Positions 53,717 through 62,408 of a stretch of 64,000 bases of DNA are shown here, piece by piece. Each line of letters begins with the position of its first letter. Positions within the stretch are counted from its first letter, which is position 1. Source of the stretch: Sideroxydans sp. (GTDB taxonomy: Bacteria; Pseudomonadota; Gammaproteobacteria; Burkholderiales; Gallionellaceae); assembly GCA_028707175.1 (NCBI GenBank), contig JAQTUV010000006.1, positions 1-64,000 on the forward strand. The letters are read 5' to 3'. Under the pieces are notes generated by a model. It saw nothing but the letters and a program-made list of their open reading frames with translations. It was not told where the DNA came from and searched no databases. The position numbers were made by a program, and so were the translations under genes.

Positions 53717-54901
53717 ATGCAGACCGCCCAAATGCCTCCCACCGACAATTTGATGCCCGTAACGCACAGGCCGGACGTAATTTTCGTTCGCGGCGAAGGG
53801 GCGTATCTGTTCGACGCGCGGGGAAGGCGTTATCTCGACTGGATGCAGGGTTGGGCCGTCAATTGCTTGGGGCATGCTGCGCCAGTGATTGCCCATGCGC
53901 TCGCGCAGCAAGCGACGGCGCTCATCAATCCTAGTCCGGCGTTTTACAACCTCCCCTCGTTGGAACTCTCCAATCTGCTCATCCAACACAGCTGTCTGGA
54001 TCAGGTGTTCTTTGCCAGTTCGGGTGCGGAGGCGAATGAGGGGGCCATCAAGTTGGCTCGCAAGTGGGGCGAGCTGAATAAGCAAGGTGCGTTCGAGATC
54101 ATCACCTTTGACAACAGCTATCACGGGCGAACTCTGGCGACGATGTCGGCTAGCGGTAAGCCAGGCTGGGAGCATCTATTTGCCCCGCATGTTCCCGGCT
54201 TCCACAAGGCAGTGCTGAACGATCTCGATTCGGTTCGCCGGCTGATTCACGCCGGCACCGTGGCGATCATGCTGGAGCCTATACAAGGTGAGGCCGGCGT
54301 CATTCCGGCGACCATGGAATTCATGTGCGGATTGAGATCGCTCTGCGATGAACATGGACTGCTGCTGATTCTGGATGAAGTACAAACCGGCTGCGGGCGT
54401 ACGGGCTCTTTGTTCGCCTATGAACAGCTGGGCGTCGAACCCGACATCATGACTTTGGGCAAAGGGCTAGGCGGTGGTGTGCCCCTGTCGGCCTTGCTAG
54501 CGAAGAAATTTTGTTCCTGCTTTGAAATGGGCGATCAGGGGGGCACATATTGCGGCAACCCCTTGGTATGCGCCGCCGGGGTGGCGGTGATGCACAGCCT
54601 GCTGGCGGATGGCTTTCTCGGAAGCAGCCGAGTGAAGGGCGAGGAACTTGCTACGGCACTGCGCGCCGTAGCGAAGGAGTTCGGTCTTGGCGAGGTCCGA
54701 GGGGCGGGCATGTTGCTCGCCCTGGAACTGGGCGGGAATGATGGTACGCAAGTAGTGAAACTCGCCAGAGAAGCTGGCTTGCTGCTCAACGCACCACGTC
54801 CGCATTTATTGCGCTTTATGCCTGCGCTCAACACGACGTCCTCGGAAATAGCCGAAGGGATGGAGATTCTGCGTCAGGTCATTCGGACAGTAACCCAATA
54901 A
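53717..54901 (+). CDS. Class III PLP-dependent aminotransferase, acetylornithine-aminotransferase-like
   Basis: This 394-residue enzyme has the ArgD/GabT pattern: [18 protein letters not shown] for phosphate binding, [16 protein letters not shown] with Asp220, and the PLP lysine Lys249 in [17 protein letters not shown]. It would transfer an amino group of an omega-amino acid such as acetylornithine or succinylornithine. The Arg-rich leader and the attenuator hairpin suggest a link to arginine. AAGGAG precedes the ATG. It is followed at 28 bp by a PNPOx-like gene. Confidence 0.88.
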   Translation: MQTAQMPPTDNLMPVTHRPDVIFVRGEGAYLFDARGRRYLDWMQGWAVNCLGHAAPVIAHALAQQATALINPSPAFYNLPSLELSNLLIQHSCLDQVFFASSGAEANEGAIKLARKWGELNKQGAFEIITFDNSYHGRTLATMSASGKPGWEHLFAPHVPGFHKAVLNDLDSVRRLIHAGTVAIMLEPIQGEAGVIPATMEFMCGLRSLCDEHGLLLILDEVQTGCGRTGSLFAYEQLGVEPDIMTLGKGLGGGVPLSALLAKKFCSCFEMGDQGGTYCGNPLVCAAGVAVMHSLLADGFLGSSRVKGEELATALRAVAKEFGLGEVRGAGMLLALELGGNDGTQVVKLAREAGLLLNAPRPHLLRFMPALNTTSSEIAEGMEILRQVIRTVTQ

Positions 54902-54929
54902 CTTAACCTGATAACACAAGGAAAACATC

Positions 54930-55577
54930 ATGACAAAGACAGCCTCAGCACCTTCACCCAGAACACAGATTCGCAGAGTGCGCGAACGCGGACATTATGA
55001 CCCGCAGACAATTGAGTCCATCGCGCGGGAAGCGTTGATATGCCACATCGCATTTGCCGATGATCGCGGTGTGCACTGCATTCCGACGGCCTGCTGGGTG
55101 GATCGCGGCAATTTGTATGTCCACGGCTCAAACGGCAGCCGCATGATACAGGCGCTGATGGCGGGCGAAGCGAGTGTGACGATAACGCATCTCGATGGCA
55201 TTGTGCTGGCCCGTTCGGCCTTCCATCACTCAATGAATTACCGCTCTGTCGTGGCTTACGGAAAATTCGAGAAAGTCGAATCGGAGGCGGAAAAGATAGC
55301 GAGCTTCGAGGTCTTTATCGAGTTTTTATCTCCCGGTCGTTGGCCGCAGGTGCGTCAGCCCAGCCGCAATGAACTGGCCGCAACCACGGTATTGCGCCTG
55401 CCGCTCACCGAAGCGGCTGCAAAAGTTCGCGACTGGGGTGTCAAAGACGATGAGGCGGATATGCTGCAGGCAGTTTGGGCCGGAGTGATCCCGCTGAGTA
55501 TGGAAGCGGGCATGCCGGAGCCGGATGTGGGGTGCGAACACATGGCGGCACCACATCAGCCAAGTCTTGGCGCGTAG
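54930..55577 (+). CDS. Pyridoxamine 5'-phosphate oxidase family (flavin-binding) protein
   Basis: This 215-residue protein has the split-barrel FMN-binding pattern ICHIAFADDRGVHCIPTACWVDRGNLYVHGSNGSRMIQALMAG and ARSAFHHSMNYRSVVAYG. Family members include F420- or FMN-dependent reductases and proteins often found with PLP enzymes. GGAAAACATC precedes the ATG. It is very probably co-transcribed with the aminotransferase, which suggests a shared pathway. Confidence 0.85.
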   Translation: MTKTASAPSPRTQIRRVRERGHYDPQTIESIAREALICHIAFADDRGVHCIPTACWVDRGNLYVHGSNGSRMIQALMAGEASVTITHLDGIVLARSAFHHSMNYRSVVAYGKFEKVESEAEKIASFEVFIEFLSPGRWPQVRQPSRNELAATTVLRLPLTEAAAKVRDWGVKDDEADMLQAVWAGVIPLSMEAGMPEPDVGCEHMAAPHQPSLGA

Positions 55578-55657
55578 ATTGGGCAGGACAAATGTTCTTC
55601 CCATCCTACTGCAATGCCCGTTTCCAACTTACTTAACCAGCGATACTATTTACACGT

Positions 55658-56128
55658 ATGAGAATTGAATATTTAGCAGATTATCCGGAGCACATTCCTA
55701 AGTTAGCATCTTGGTTCTATGAACAATGGAGCTGGTTCCTTCCACCGGAAAACTCAGCCGAGACAATCGCGACAAAATTTCTCACGCACCTGAATCGTGA
55801 CGCTCTTCCATCTGCGCTTATCGCGTTGGATGGCATTGAACTGTTGGGAACCGCAAGCCTGAGAATCAGCGACATGGATATTCTTACCGAACTATCCCCG
55901 TGGCTTGGCGGAGTATATGTCGCTAAAGATCATAGACAAAAGGGCATCGCTCGACAGCTTGTTAGCGCAGTCGAGCAAAAAGCCCTGGAACTTGGATATC
56001 GATCGCTCTATCTCTTTACCTATGACCAAGCGCCTATGTACTCAAAGCTGGGATGGGATGTACTGAGGCAACTGGAATACCATGGGCATCCGGTTGTCGT
56101 AATGCATAAGTCATTGTCGGTGACATGA
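55658..56128 (+). CDS. GNAT acetyltransferase
   Basis: This 156-residue protein has GVYVAKDHRQKGIARQLVSAVEQKALELGYRSLYLFTYDQAPMYSKLGWDVLRQ, with the acetyl-CoA loop RQKGIARQL and the beta-bulge near YSKLGW. The substrate is unknown. It stands alone after the PNPOx gene (80-bp gap). No attC site was found around it. Confidence 0.88.
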   Translation: MRIEYLADYPEHIPKLASWFYEQWSWFLPPENSAETIATKFLTHLNRDALPSALIALDGIELLGTASLRISDMDILTELSPWLGGVYVAKDHRQKGIARQLVSAVEQKALELGYRSLYLFTYDQAPMYSKLGWDVLRQLEYHGHPVVVMHKSLSVT

Positions 56129-56474
56129 AACAAGATAAACGACATCGGTCTTAGCCTAGTTGAACATAGGTAACTTGACGTTCAGAAATGGACGAATGCA
56201 TAATCCGGCCACTCGCAACAGATTCTCAACGAATAAAGCCACAATGATTTCCTTCGCTTGCAATATTGTTGTTCCCACTCTTGGCGCTTTCGCCCAGGTA
56301 AGGACGCATATTGCCGTTGCGAATAAATCGAAGAAACAGCCGCTCATCTGACCGGGGCGAACTGTCCCGTCAGGTGGGCTGACAGGACAGTAGACGCACT
56401 GGTTACACTCCTCTGCAATTCTCTTCTTGTAACTCCTCTGGCGGTGACTTATCGGTCAACATCAGGAGTTTTTT
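56129..56474. other. Intergenic region before the DapA-family gene
   Basis: This 346-bp stretch shows no gene that I trust. It holds an imperfect hairpin CTGTCCCGTCAG...CTGACAGGACAG at 56362-56390 without a T-tract, which could be an operator or a relic. GGAG precedes the ATG at 56475. Confidence 0.4.
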
Positions 56475-57344
56475 ATGACAAGATTTACAGGTATCTGGGT
56501 GCCATTGGTCACCCCATTTCACAATGGAGAAATTGATTTCCCCGCACTAAAGGCAACAGCTCGAAAATTGAGTGGCGCTGGAATTTCCGGTCTGGTCACC
56601 TGTGCCACCACTGGAGAGGCAGCGGCGCTCAGTGAGGACGAACAGTTCGCTGTTCTGGATGCAGTAATTGAAGCCGTTCCCGGTGAGCCAGTCGTTATGG
56701 GCTTATGCGACAACAATATGCAGTCTCTTCTCAGTCGGCTGAAGCGGATCCAAGAAAGGTCGGTCGCCGGATTGTTGGTTACGCCGCCCTATTACATACG
56801 GCCCTCGCAAGCTGGTCTGATCGAGTACTTCAAGGTGCTTGCAGACGCTGCGTCCGTTCCAGTCATTATCTACAACATTCCCTATCGAACAGGCGTTGTG
56901 ATGGACTTGGAAACTTTGCGTGCAATTGCACAACATGAGCGCATCGTGGCAATCAAGGATTGTGGCGGCAGTCTGGCACTGACGATGCAGTTGATCGCCG
57001 ACGGCGATTTGGATGTTCTGGCCGGAGAAGATCAGCAGATTCTCTCGACACTTTGCCTAGGAGGTAGTGGAGCTATTGCAGCCTCAGCTCACATTCGACC
57101 AGACTTGTTTGCACGGCTACCTCAACTGGTAAATGAATCGCGCCTAGATGAAGCGAGGGAAATATTTTATCGCTTGCTGCCGATGATACATCTTGCATTT
57201 GATGAGCCAAATCCAGGACCAGTCAAAGCTGCTCTGGCGATAATGAAGCAAATGCGTGACGAACTTCGATCACCCATGCAGGCGGCTTCCTCAGAATTGC
57301 GTGAAGTACTGAGAAAGGAGTTAGGACGTCTGGATTGCATCTAA
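56475..57344 (+). CDS. Dihydrodipicolinate synthase / N-acetylneuraminate lyase family aldolase
   Basis: This 289-residue class I aldolase has the catalytic Tyr133 in YNIPYRTG and the Schiff-base Lys161 in AIKDCGG, at the same positions as in E. coli DapA, and the CATTGEAAALSEDEQ region of the family. It is probably a second copy in an accessory region and may act on another keto acid; the final residues differ from typical DapA. No partner genes of lysine synthesis are adjacent. Confidence 0.88.
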   Translation: MTRFTGIWVPLVTPFHNGEIDFPALKATARKLSGAGISGLVTCATTGEAAALSEDEQFAVLDAVIEAVPGEPVVMGLCDNNMQSLLSRLKRIQERSVAGLLVTPPYYIRPSQAGLIEYFKVLADAASVPVIIYNIPYRTGVVMDLETLRAIAQHERIVAIKDCGGSLALTMQLIADGDLDVLAGEDQQILSTLCLGGSGAIAASAHIRPDLFARLPQLVNESRLDEAREIFYRLLPMIHLAFDEPNPGPVKAALAIMKQMRDELRSPMQAASSELREVLRKELGRLDCI

Positions 57345-57577
57345 CGGGGCACATTTTGCATGTGACAGTTGAGGTGGGAGCGGTTTTCAACTAGCGAAAA
57401 CAAACTTAGTGCGCAGAGCCTACGCGATAGAAATTCGCTCCCATCAGTGGAATTGGCTCATACTCCATCCGACGGGTATCGTCCGATTATCGGTGAGGAT
57501 TCAACCCATCGATGCAACACACTAAACTTTTCGAAAGCAAAAAGAGTGTTGCAGATGAAACAAAGACTGTTCGGAAC
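57345..57577. other. Gap between the convergent DapA-family and FabF genes
   Basis: These 233 bases hold no gene I can support and no clear terminator. Confidence 0.4.
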
Positions 57578-58825
57578 CTAGTGAAGAAATTTTTTAAAAA
57601 TCACAATCGCATTGTGTCCACCAAATCCAAAAGTATTACTCATCGCAATGTCTACTGTACGTTTCACGCCTTTTCCAAGCGTTAGGTTAAAACCTTCAGG
57701 TACACCAAGATCAAGTTGGTTGACGTTAATCGTGGGGGGGACAAGATCGTTTTGAAGAGCATTAACGCAAGCAATTCCCTCCACGGCACCGGCTGCACCT
57801 AATAAGTGTCCTGTCATGGATTTCGTGGCACTGATGTTCATTTTCTGAACGTGAACACCGAACACGGATTGAATTGCTTTTAGCTCATTCAAATCGCCAT
57901 CAGGCGTTGAAGTCGCGTGAGTATTGATATAGTCAACCTCATCACAACGTATGCCAGCATCTTTCAGCGCACGGTTTAAGGCGAGGCGCACACCTAATCC
58001 GTCAGGATGGGTAGCTGTTAAATGATATGCATCAGCGGACATTCCAGCACCAATGATTTCGGCATAGATTTTCGCGCCACGCAGTTGTGCGTGTTCCAGA
58101 GATTCAAGAACGAACGCACCTGCGCCTTCGCCCATCACAAAACCATCTCGATTCGCATCGTAGGGGCGTGATGCTGATTGTGGGTCATCGTTCCGCGTTG
58201 ACAAAGCTTTCATGGCGTTGAAGCCGCCGATGCCCCCCATGGTGATAGAGGCTTCTGAGCCTCCAGCAATCATTACATCCGCCTTCCCCCATCGGATGTA
58301 ATTGAATGCGTCCATGATGACGGTGTTTGAGGTCGCACAGGCTGATACAGCAGTGTAATTTATCCCTCGAAATCCATAACGAATCGCCAGTAAGCCAGAA
58401 GTAGCGTCTATCAGTGTTTTGGGAATAAAGAACGGATTGAAACGCGGCGAGCCATCGCCTTTTCCGAACTCAATCATTTGTTCTTCGAAGGTGTTCATCC
58501 CCCCAATACCGGATCCCCAGATGATGCCGACTTCATTTCGATCTACCTCACTTGCTAGCAGGTCGGATGATTTCAGCGCTTCATCAACAGCAGCAATGGC
58601 GTAATGTGTTACTGGATCCGTCTTCCGCGCATCTTTGCGGTCAAGGTATTTGTCTACTTCAAAACCTTTCACTTCGCACGCAAAGCGTGTCTTGAACTTT
58701 GTGGCGTCAAAGTGTGTGATTTGACTAGCACCGCTTTGCCCCGCTGTAAGATTTTTCCAAAACGTCTCAACATTATTTCCGAGAGGGGTGATGGCCCCCA
58801 TGCCTGTAATAACAACACGACGCAT
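57578..58825 (-). CDS. fabF: Beta-ketoacyl-ACP synthase II (accessory FabF)
   Basis: This 415-residue condensing enzyme has Cys163 in SACATSN and His in THATSTPDGD and SMTGHLLGAAG, the Cys-His-His triad. It starts MRRVVITGMGAITPLGNNVETFW, as FabF does. It elongates acyl-ACP in fatty acid synthesis or in a special lipid pathway. The gene is directly downstream of a TetR-type gene, sharing the base at 58825, so the copy appears to be regulated and is likely in addition to a housekeeping fabF. Confidence 0.95.
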   Translation of the reverse strand: MRRVVITGMGAITPLGNNVETFWKNLTAGQSGASQITHFDATKFKTRFACEVKGFEVDKYLDRKDARKTDPVTHYAIAAVDEALKSSDLLASEVDRNEVGIIWGSGIGGMNTFEEQMIEFGKGDGSPRFNPFFIPKTLIDATSGLLAIRYGFRGINYTAVSACATSNTVIMDAFNYIRWGKADVMIAGGSEASITMGGIGGFNAMKALSTRNDDPQSASRPYDANRDGFVMGEGAGAFVLESLEHAQLRGAKIYAEIIGAGMSADAYHLTATHPDGLGVRLALNRALKDAGIRCDEVDYINTHATSTPDGDLNELKAIQSVFGVHVQKMNISATKSMTGHLLGAAGAVEGIACVNALQNDLVPPTINVNQLDLGVPEGFNLTLGKGVKRTVDIAMSNTFGFGGHNAIVIFKKFLH

Positions 58826-59424
58826 TATTTTCCCCTTACTTTAGAACTGGAACGCTTAGTTGATTTTTTTGAAGGACAGATATCTTTGACGAGCTGACCG
58901 GAAATACTTTGAAACTCCTTCTTTCCGAGGATGCGAGCCATATGCAGCGAAGCAGCTAAATTGGTTGCAATTAACAATGCTCTGGTACGCGGCAATCCAT
59001 CAAAAGTGAAATCACCACATTGCCTCCCCTCGTCCAACAAGTCAGTAAGCCAAGCAATAATATCGAGGACAAACAACCTCACTGCGCCACGTGTATCTTC
59101 GCTCAAGGAATAGAAGTCGGCCCCTGCTGCCCCCATAAGACAGATTTTCCCTGTGTCAGCATTTTCAGCAAATATGCGGACGAAACTTTTAAGCCTTATC
59201 TGAAGGTCGGCTTCAAGTAAAACTCTTTCTGAAAACGAATGAAAAGCTTCGCGCGAGCGGTTGACGATAGAAAGAGCCAGAGCATCTTTCGTGGGGAAAT
59301 GATAATGAACCGCAGCCGGCCTGACCTTAAGTGCATCAGCTAGGTGGTAATAGCTAAAAGCATTAAACCCATGCATTCGCATTAGGTCATCGCCAAGCCT
59401 TAGGATTTCATCATGTGTACTCAT
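58825..59424 (-). CDS. TetR-family regulator upstream of fabF
   Basis: This 199-residue protein has a TetR helix-turn-helix (about 18-55, GFNAFSYYHLADALKVRPAAVHYHFPTKDAL) and a C-terminal ligand domain with a Lys/Ser-rich tail. The stop codon overlaps the fabF start by one base (TAATG), so it is translated together with fabF. The promoter carries a 21-bp palindrome, so it very probably represses itself and fabF. The ligand may be an acyl-CoA, as for FadR-like TetR regulators, which is inference. Confidence 0.92.
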   Translation of the reverse strand: MSTHDEILRLGDDLMRMHGFNAFSYYHLADALKVRPAAVHYHFPTKDALALSIVNRSREAFHSFSERVLLEADLQIRLKSFVRIFAENADTGKICLMGAAGADFYSLSEDTRGAVRLFVLDIIAWLTDLLDEGRQCGDFTFDGLPRTRALLIATNLAASLHMARILGKKEFQSISGQLVKDICPSKKSTKRSSSKVRGK

Positions 59425-59430
59425 GGCGCC

Positions 59431-59459
59431 AATATACTGACTACTTAGTAAGTAGTCAA
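59431..59459 (-). promoter_or_regulatory. Promoter of tetR-fabF with 21-bp palindromic operator
   Basis: On the minus strand TTGACT (59454-59459) and TATATT (59431-59436) are 17 bases apart. TGACTACTT and AAGTAGTCA (59438-59446 and 59450-59458) form a perfect 9-bp inverted repeat around AGT, covering the -35 box and spacer. The transcript would start about ten bases before the tetR ATG. Confidence 0.85.
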
Positions 59460-59489
59460 TTCAAAATTGGCGGCAGCACTATGAAAACT

Positions 59490-60020
59490 CTATGGACGCT
59501 GCGAACCTAGACCAGAAGTAGCCGAGACCGAAAATGATTGGCGATGCGGAGGCAATTCATCCATCTTCACTTCGACTATTGTTTTGATAGTAAGTGGTAT
59601 GCCATTCCGAAGCGAATTAACTCCAATAACTGAGCGAACGTGCTCCCCCGATGAGCCAAATATCTGCACTAGGAGGTCGGAGGCTCCATCAAGAACCTTT
59701 GCATGCTCTTCGAATTCAGGGGTGGAATTTATGGAACCATTGAGTTCGATGAATCGAACAATCCTATCGAGCGAACCAAGCTGATGTCTCAAGGTGGCAA
59801 GCAAATCAATACACGCAGATCGCGCAAGATTGTATCCATCAACTGTTGAATAATCGCGTCCTAGACGCCCCTTAGCAGCCCTACCATTAACTGGAAGAGG
59901 CCCCCTTCCAGATGTATACAGAAGATTCCCAGATTGGATGGCTGATACATAGTTACCCGCAGGAGCTGTGGCAACTGGAAGCTTAATACCAAGCTTAACA
60001 ATCTGTTGTTCTGCGCTCAT
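59490..60020 (-). CDS. RidA/YjgF-family protein
   Basis: This protein of about 176 residues has the RidA pattern PAGNYVSAIQSGNLLYTSGRGPL and GDLDRIV-like LGSLDRIVRFIELNGSINSTPEF plus the C-terminal VEVKMDELP. RidA proteins deaminate reactive enamine/imine intermediates of PLP enzymes. The conserved Arg of active RidA in this subfamily appears in NSLRNGIPLTIKTIVE. The start at 60020 has GGAG seven bases upstream. It partly extends beyond the usual 130-residue length. Confidence 0.86.
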   Translation of the reverse strand: MSAEQQIVKLGIKLPVATAPAGNYVSAIQSGNLLYTSGRGPLPVNGRAAKGRLGRDYSTVDGYNLARSACIDLLATLRHQLGSLDRIVRFIELNGSINSTPEFEEHAKVLDGASDLLVQIFGSSGEHVRSVIGVNSLRNGIPLTIKTIVEVKMDELPPHRQSFSVSATSGLGSQRP

Positions 60021-60037
60021 TAAGACACTCCACATCA

Positions 60038-60589
60038 TTAGGTGTTATCTACCGATGCTCGTAATGCTGACTCAGAAATTGCCCTATTTACTTGGCGAAT
60101 GAATCGCCAGTGAATAATCCAAAGAGGGAATGCTATAAATCCAGCAATCGCTCCAAATCCATTGGGCAGTAATGAAAAGATCTGAGCTGTACACCAACCA
60201 ATTCCAGATACCATCCCAAAGCTTTTGAACGAATAAAGAGCCGCATTTGTTTTTGCTTCGCGCTCAAGAGACCTCGCCACGTTAGCGATGATGAAAAAAT
60301 CTTCCACAAAGTTGTATGGAATTAAAAACATCAGCCAAACACTACGCGGTGCTGCCATTCGAGCAGACGGATGCACCAACGTGAGCGACCTATTAAGATC
60401 ACGGCAATAGAGGAAGACTAAAGACAAAAATGCGAACGAAAGAGCGACTGCACCGAATACTCCAAGCATCACAATCTCATTGAAAATCCCCCCTGCGGCG
60501 GTTGGATGTAGAAAGGGATAGGCGAGAGCAAAACCAACTGGAATGGTGAGCGCAATCTTGAATAGAATTAGTGTGGCACTTCTATTCAT
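60038..60589 (-). CDS. Membrane protein of unknown function
   Basis: This 183-residue protein has four or five predicted helices (about 7-27, 39-62, 88-107, 125-147, 150-170) with short polar loops. I do not recognise a family. The gene ends 17 bp before the RidA start and follows the ABM-like gene by 10 bp, so it looks like part of a short operon with them. Confidence 0.6.
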   Translation of the reverse strand: MNRSATLILFKIALTIPVGFALAYPFLHPTAAGGIFNEIVMLGVFGAVALSFAFLSLVFLYCRDLNRSLTLVHPSARMAAPRSVWLMFLIPYNFVEDFFIIANVARSLEREAKTNAALYSFKSFGMVSGIGWCTAQIFSLLPNGFGAIAGFIAFPLWIIHWRFIRQVNRAISESALRASVDNT

Positions 60590-60599
60590 GTCTAAAGCT

Positions 60600-60881
60600 T
60601 TAAAGAATGCCGCGCTCTATCTCTTTAAGATAGATGAACTCTGGGGCTTTTACACCTGCTTCCAGCCGGAGCTGGACTAACTCAGGAGACTCAAAGAAAC
60701 GTCGCGCTTCTTCCAATGAAGACCACTCAGAGAAGTGGACGATATTGTGCGCATCATCATCGTAGCGCAGTAATTGATAGCTAATTTCACCCGCTTTTTT
60801 TCTGATGCTCGCAGCTTGATCAAAGATGACTTTCCATAGCGGATAGTCCTCAACCTCGTGAATAATCAATACATGTTGCAT
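60600..60881 (-). CDS. Antibiotic biosynthesis monooxygenase-like small protein
   Basis: The frame from 60881 gives 93 residues. It has the ABM-type ferredoxin-like pattern LIIHEVEDYPLWKVIFDQAA, HFSEWSSLEEARRFFESPELVQLRLEAGV, close to the Dabb/ABM families. It may be a small monooxygenase or just a binding protein. GGAGG lies six bases before this ATG, which decides against the longer frame starting at 60965. It follows the AhpD-like gene. Confidence 0.8.
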   Translation of the reverse strand: MQHVLIIHEVEDYPLWKVIFDQAASIRKKAGEISYQLLRYDDDAHNIVHFSEWSSLEEARRFFESPELVQLRLEAGVKAPEFIYLKEIERGIL

Positions 60882-60921
60882 ATAGCCTCCTCCATTATTT
60901 TCGTGGTTATAGAAACTTGCA

Positions 60922-61374
60922 TTAGGATTCCACGTGTTGCGGTCGCGGCATTCTTCTGAATCCACCTGCCATTCGATTCCAGAAATTAGCTAATGAGATT
61001 GAAAGGCTGAGCTCTACAATTTCTTGGTCTGAAAAATGCCCCCTCAACGCAATAAATTCCTTATCTGAAGCATGCGAAGTTGATATGTTCGTCATTGATT
61101 CAGCCCATGCTAAAGCTGCTTTTTCACGAACATCGAAAAATGGCGCCTCGCCCCAGACAGGCAGCATGTCAAGACGTTGTTGTGACTCTCCCAAGTTTCT
61201 TGCTTCTTTAAGATGGAGATCGGTGCAATATACACAGCCATTAATTTGGGAGACACGAATTTCAATCAACGCGCGAAGCCTTGCATCAATTGAAAATTCT
61301 GTTTGCGCTTGAGTAAGTTTGCGCATATCGGTGACAAATTCAGGTGCATGTTGAAAATAGTCGATTCGTAACAT
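60922..61374 (-). CDS. Carboxymuconolactone decarboxylase / AhpD-like protein
   Basis: This 150-residue protein has the AhpD core VSQINGCVYCTDLHLKEARNLGES with the CxxC pair and His, and ALAWAESMTNIS. Such proteins act as alkylhydroperoxidases or decarboxylases. It is the first gene of the AhpD-ABM-membrane-RidA group on the minus strand; 40 bp separate it from the ABM start. Confidence 0.92.
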   Translation of the reverse strand: MLRIDYFQHAPEFVTDMRKLTQAQTEFSIDARLRALIEIRVSQINGCVYCTDLHLKEARNLGESQQRLDMLPVWGEAPFFDVREKAALAWAESMTNISTSHASDKEFIALRGHFSDQEIVELSLSISLANFWNRMAGGFRRMPRPQHVES

Positions 61375-61478
61375 TTGGGTACTAAACCTTTCTACGTGAG
61401 TTCAAATAAAAGTTTCACTTCTAAATTGATGAACGCGAGACTGGGACAGGTCAAAAGTTAAGGGTTCCTATACTTTTG

Positions 61479-62276
61479 CTACCCCAATACCTCCCACAAC
61501 AATTTCGTTGCCAACAAGATCAGCATCACCGCAAATAGTTTCCGCAGCAATTCCACCTTCATGTAATGCGCTGCTCTTGCTCCAAGCGGAGCAGTGATCA
61601 TGCTGGCTAGAGCAACCCCGAACAGAGCTGGTAGATACACGTAGCCCATATGGAAATCTGGGAGGCCGTCGATATGTGAACCGACAGCGATGTAGCCTAA
61701 TGTGCCGCCGACAGCAATGGGGAAACCGATAGCAGCGGCAGTCCCAATGGCGTTGCGGGTTGGTACGTTGCACCAGATCAGGAAGGGTACGACGATGGCA
61801 CCGCCGCCGATGGAAACGAGGCTGCTGATCCAGCCAGTGAGTGTGCCGGTGAGCGTCATGCCTGCTGTGCTGGGCAACTGGCGTGACGGGTGTGGGGCTT
61901 TGCCGAAAAGTATCTGCGCGGCGATGAAGAAGGTGAACAGCGCAAAGAAAATGCCGAGTCCTTTGTTCGGAATGATAGAAGAAGTCAATGCACCGAGGGT
62001 AGTACCAAGCAAGATGCCAGGAGTGATACGGCGCACGACCTGCCAGTTCACCGCGCCGTGCTGGTGATGCTTGCGCATACTGGAGAGTGAGGTAAAGATT
62101 ATGGTCGCCATCGAGGTGCCGAGGGCGAGGTGCAATGTGTGCTCAGACGAAAAATACTGAGCGTCGAACAGCAAAAGCAGAACGGGTACCAACACCAATC
62201 CGCCGCCGACACCGAAGAGCCCTGCGAGGAAGCCGGTGAGGGTTCCTAATACAATATATGCTGCGTACCACTCCAT
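61479..62276 (-). CDS. TauE/SafE family sulfite or organosulfonate exporter
   Basis: This 265-residue protein has about eight helices and the family features GFLAGLFGVGGGLVLVPVLL near the N-terminus and GTLTGWISSLVSIGGGAIVVPFLIW in the middle, an internal repeat. TauE/SafE proteins export sulfite, sulfoacetate or other small anions. It is isolated between two gaps. Confidence 0.92.
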   Translation of the reverse strand: MEWYAAYIVLGTLTGFLAGLFGVGGGLVLVPVLLLLFDAQYFSSEHTLHLALGTSMATIIFTSLSSMRKHHQHGAVNWQVVRRITPGILLGTTLGALTSSIIPNKGLGIFFALFTFFIAAQILFGKAPHPSRQLPSTAGMTLTGTLTGWISSLVSIGGGAIVVPFLIWCNVPTRNAIGTAAAIGFPIAVGGTLGYIAVGSHIDGLPDFHMGYVYLPALFGVALASMITAPLGARAAHYMKVELLRKLFAVMLILLATKLLWEVLG

Positions 62277-62408
62277 CAGATCACCTCAAATTCCTGACAT
62301 TTTGGTGCCGTCCGTATTCACTAGAAACATCATCACTATGTAGCGAACAGAATGCATTTCTCTCACTCTCGCCAATCGAATTGGCGGTAAAGGCTCTTTC
62401 GTTCAGCT

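Noticed and set aside
56160-56351. 63-codon frames on both strands in the gap before the DapA-family gene
   Set aside because: No ribosome site, no recognisable pattern and equally open on the other strand.
55590-57577. attC sites around the GNAT and DapA-family genes (continued cassette array)
   Set aside because: No paired core sites or inner stems could be found there; the hairpin at 56362-56390 has no attC cores.
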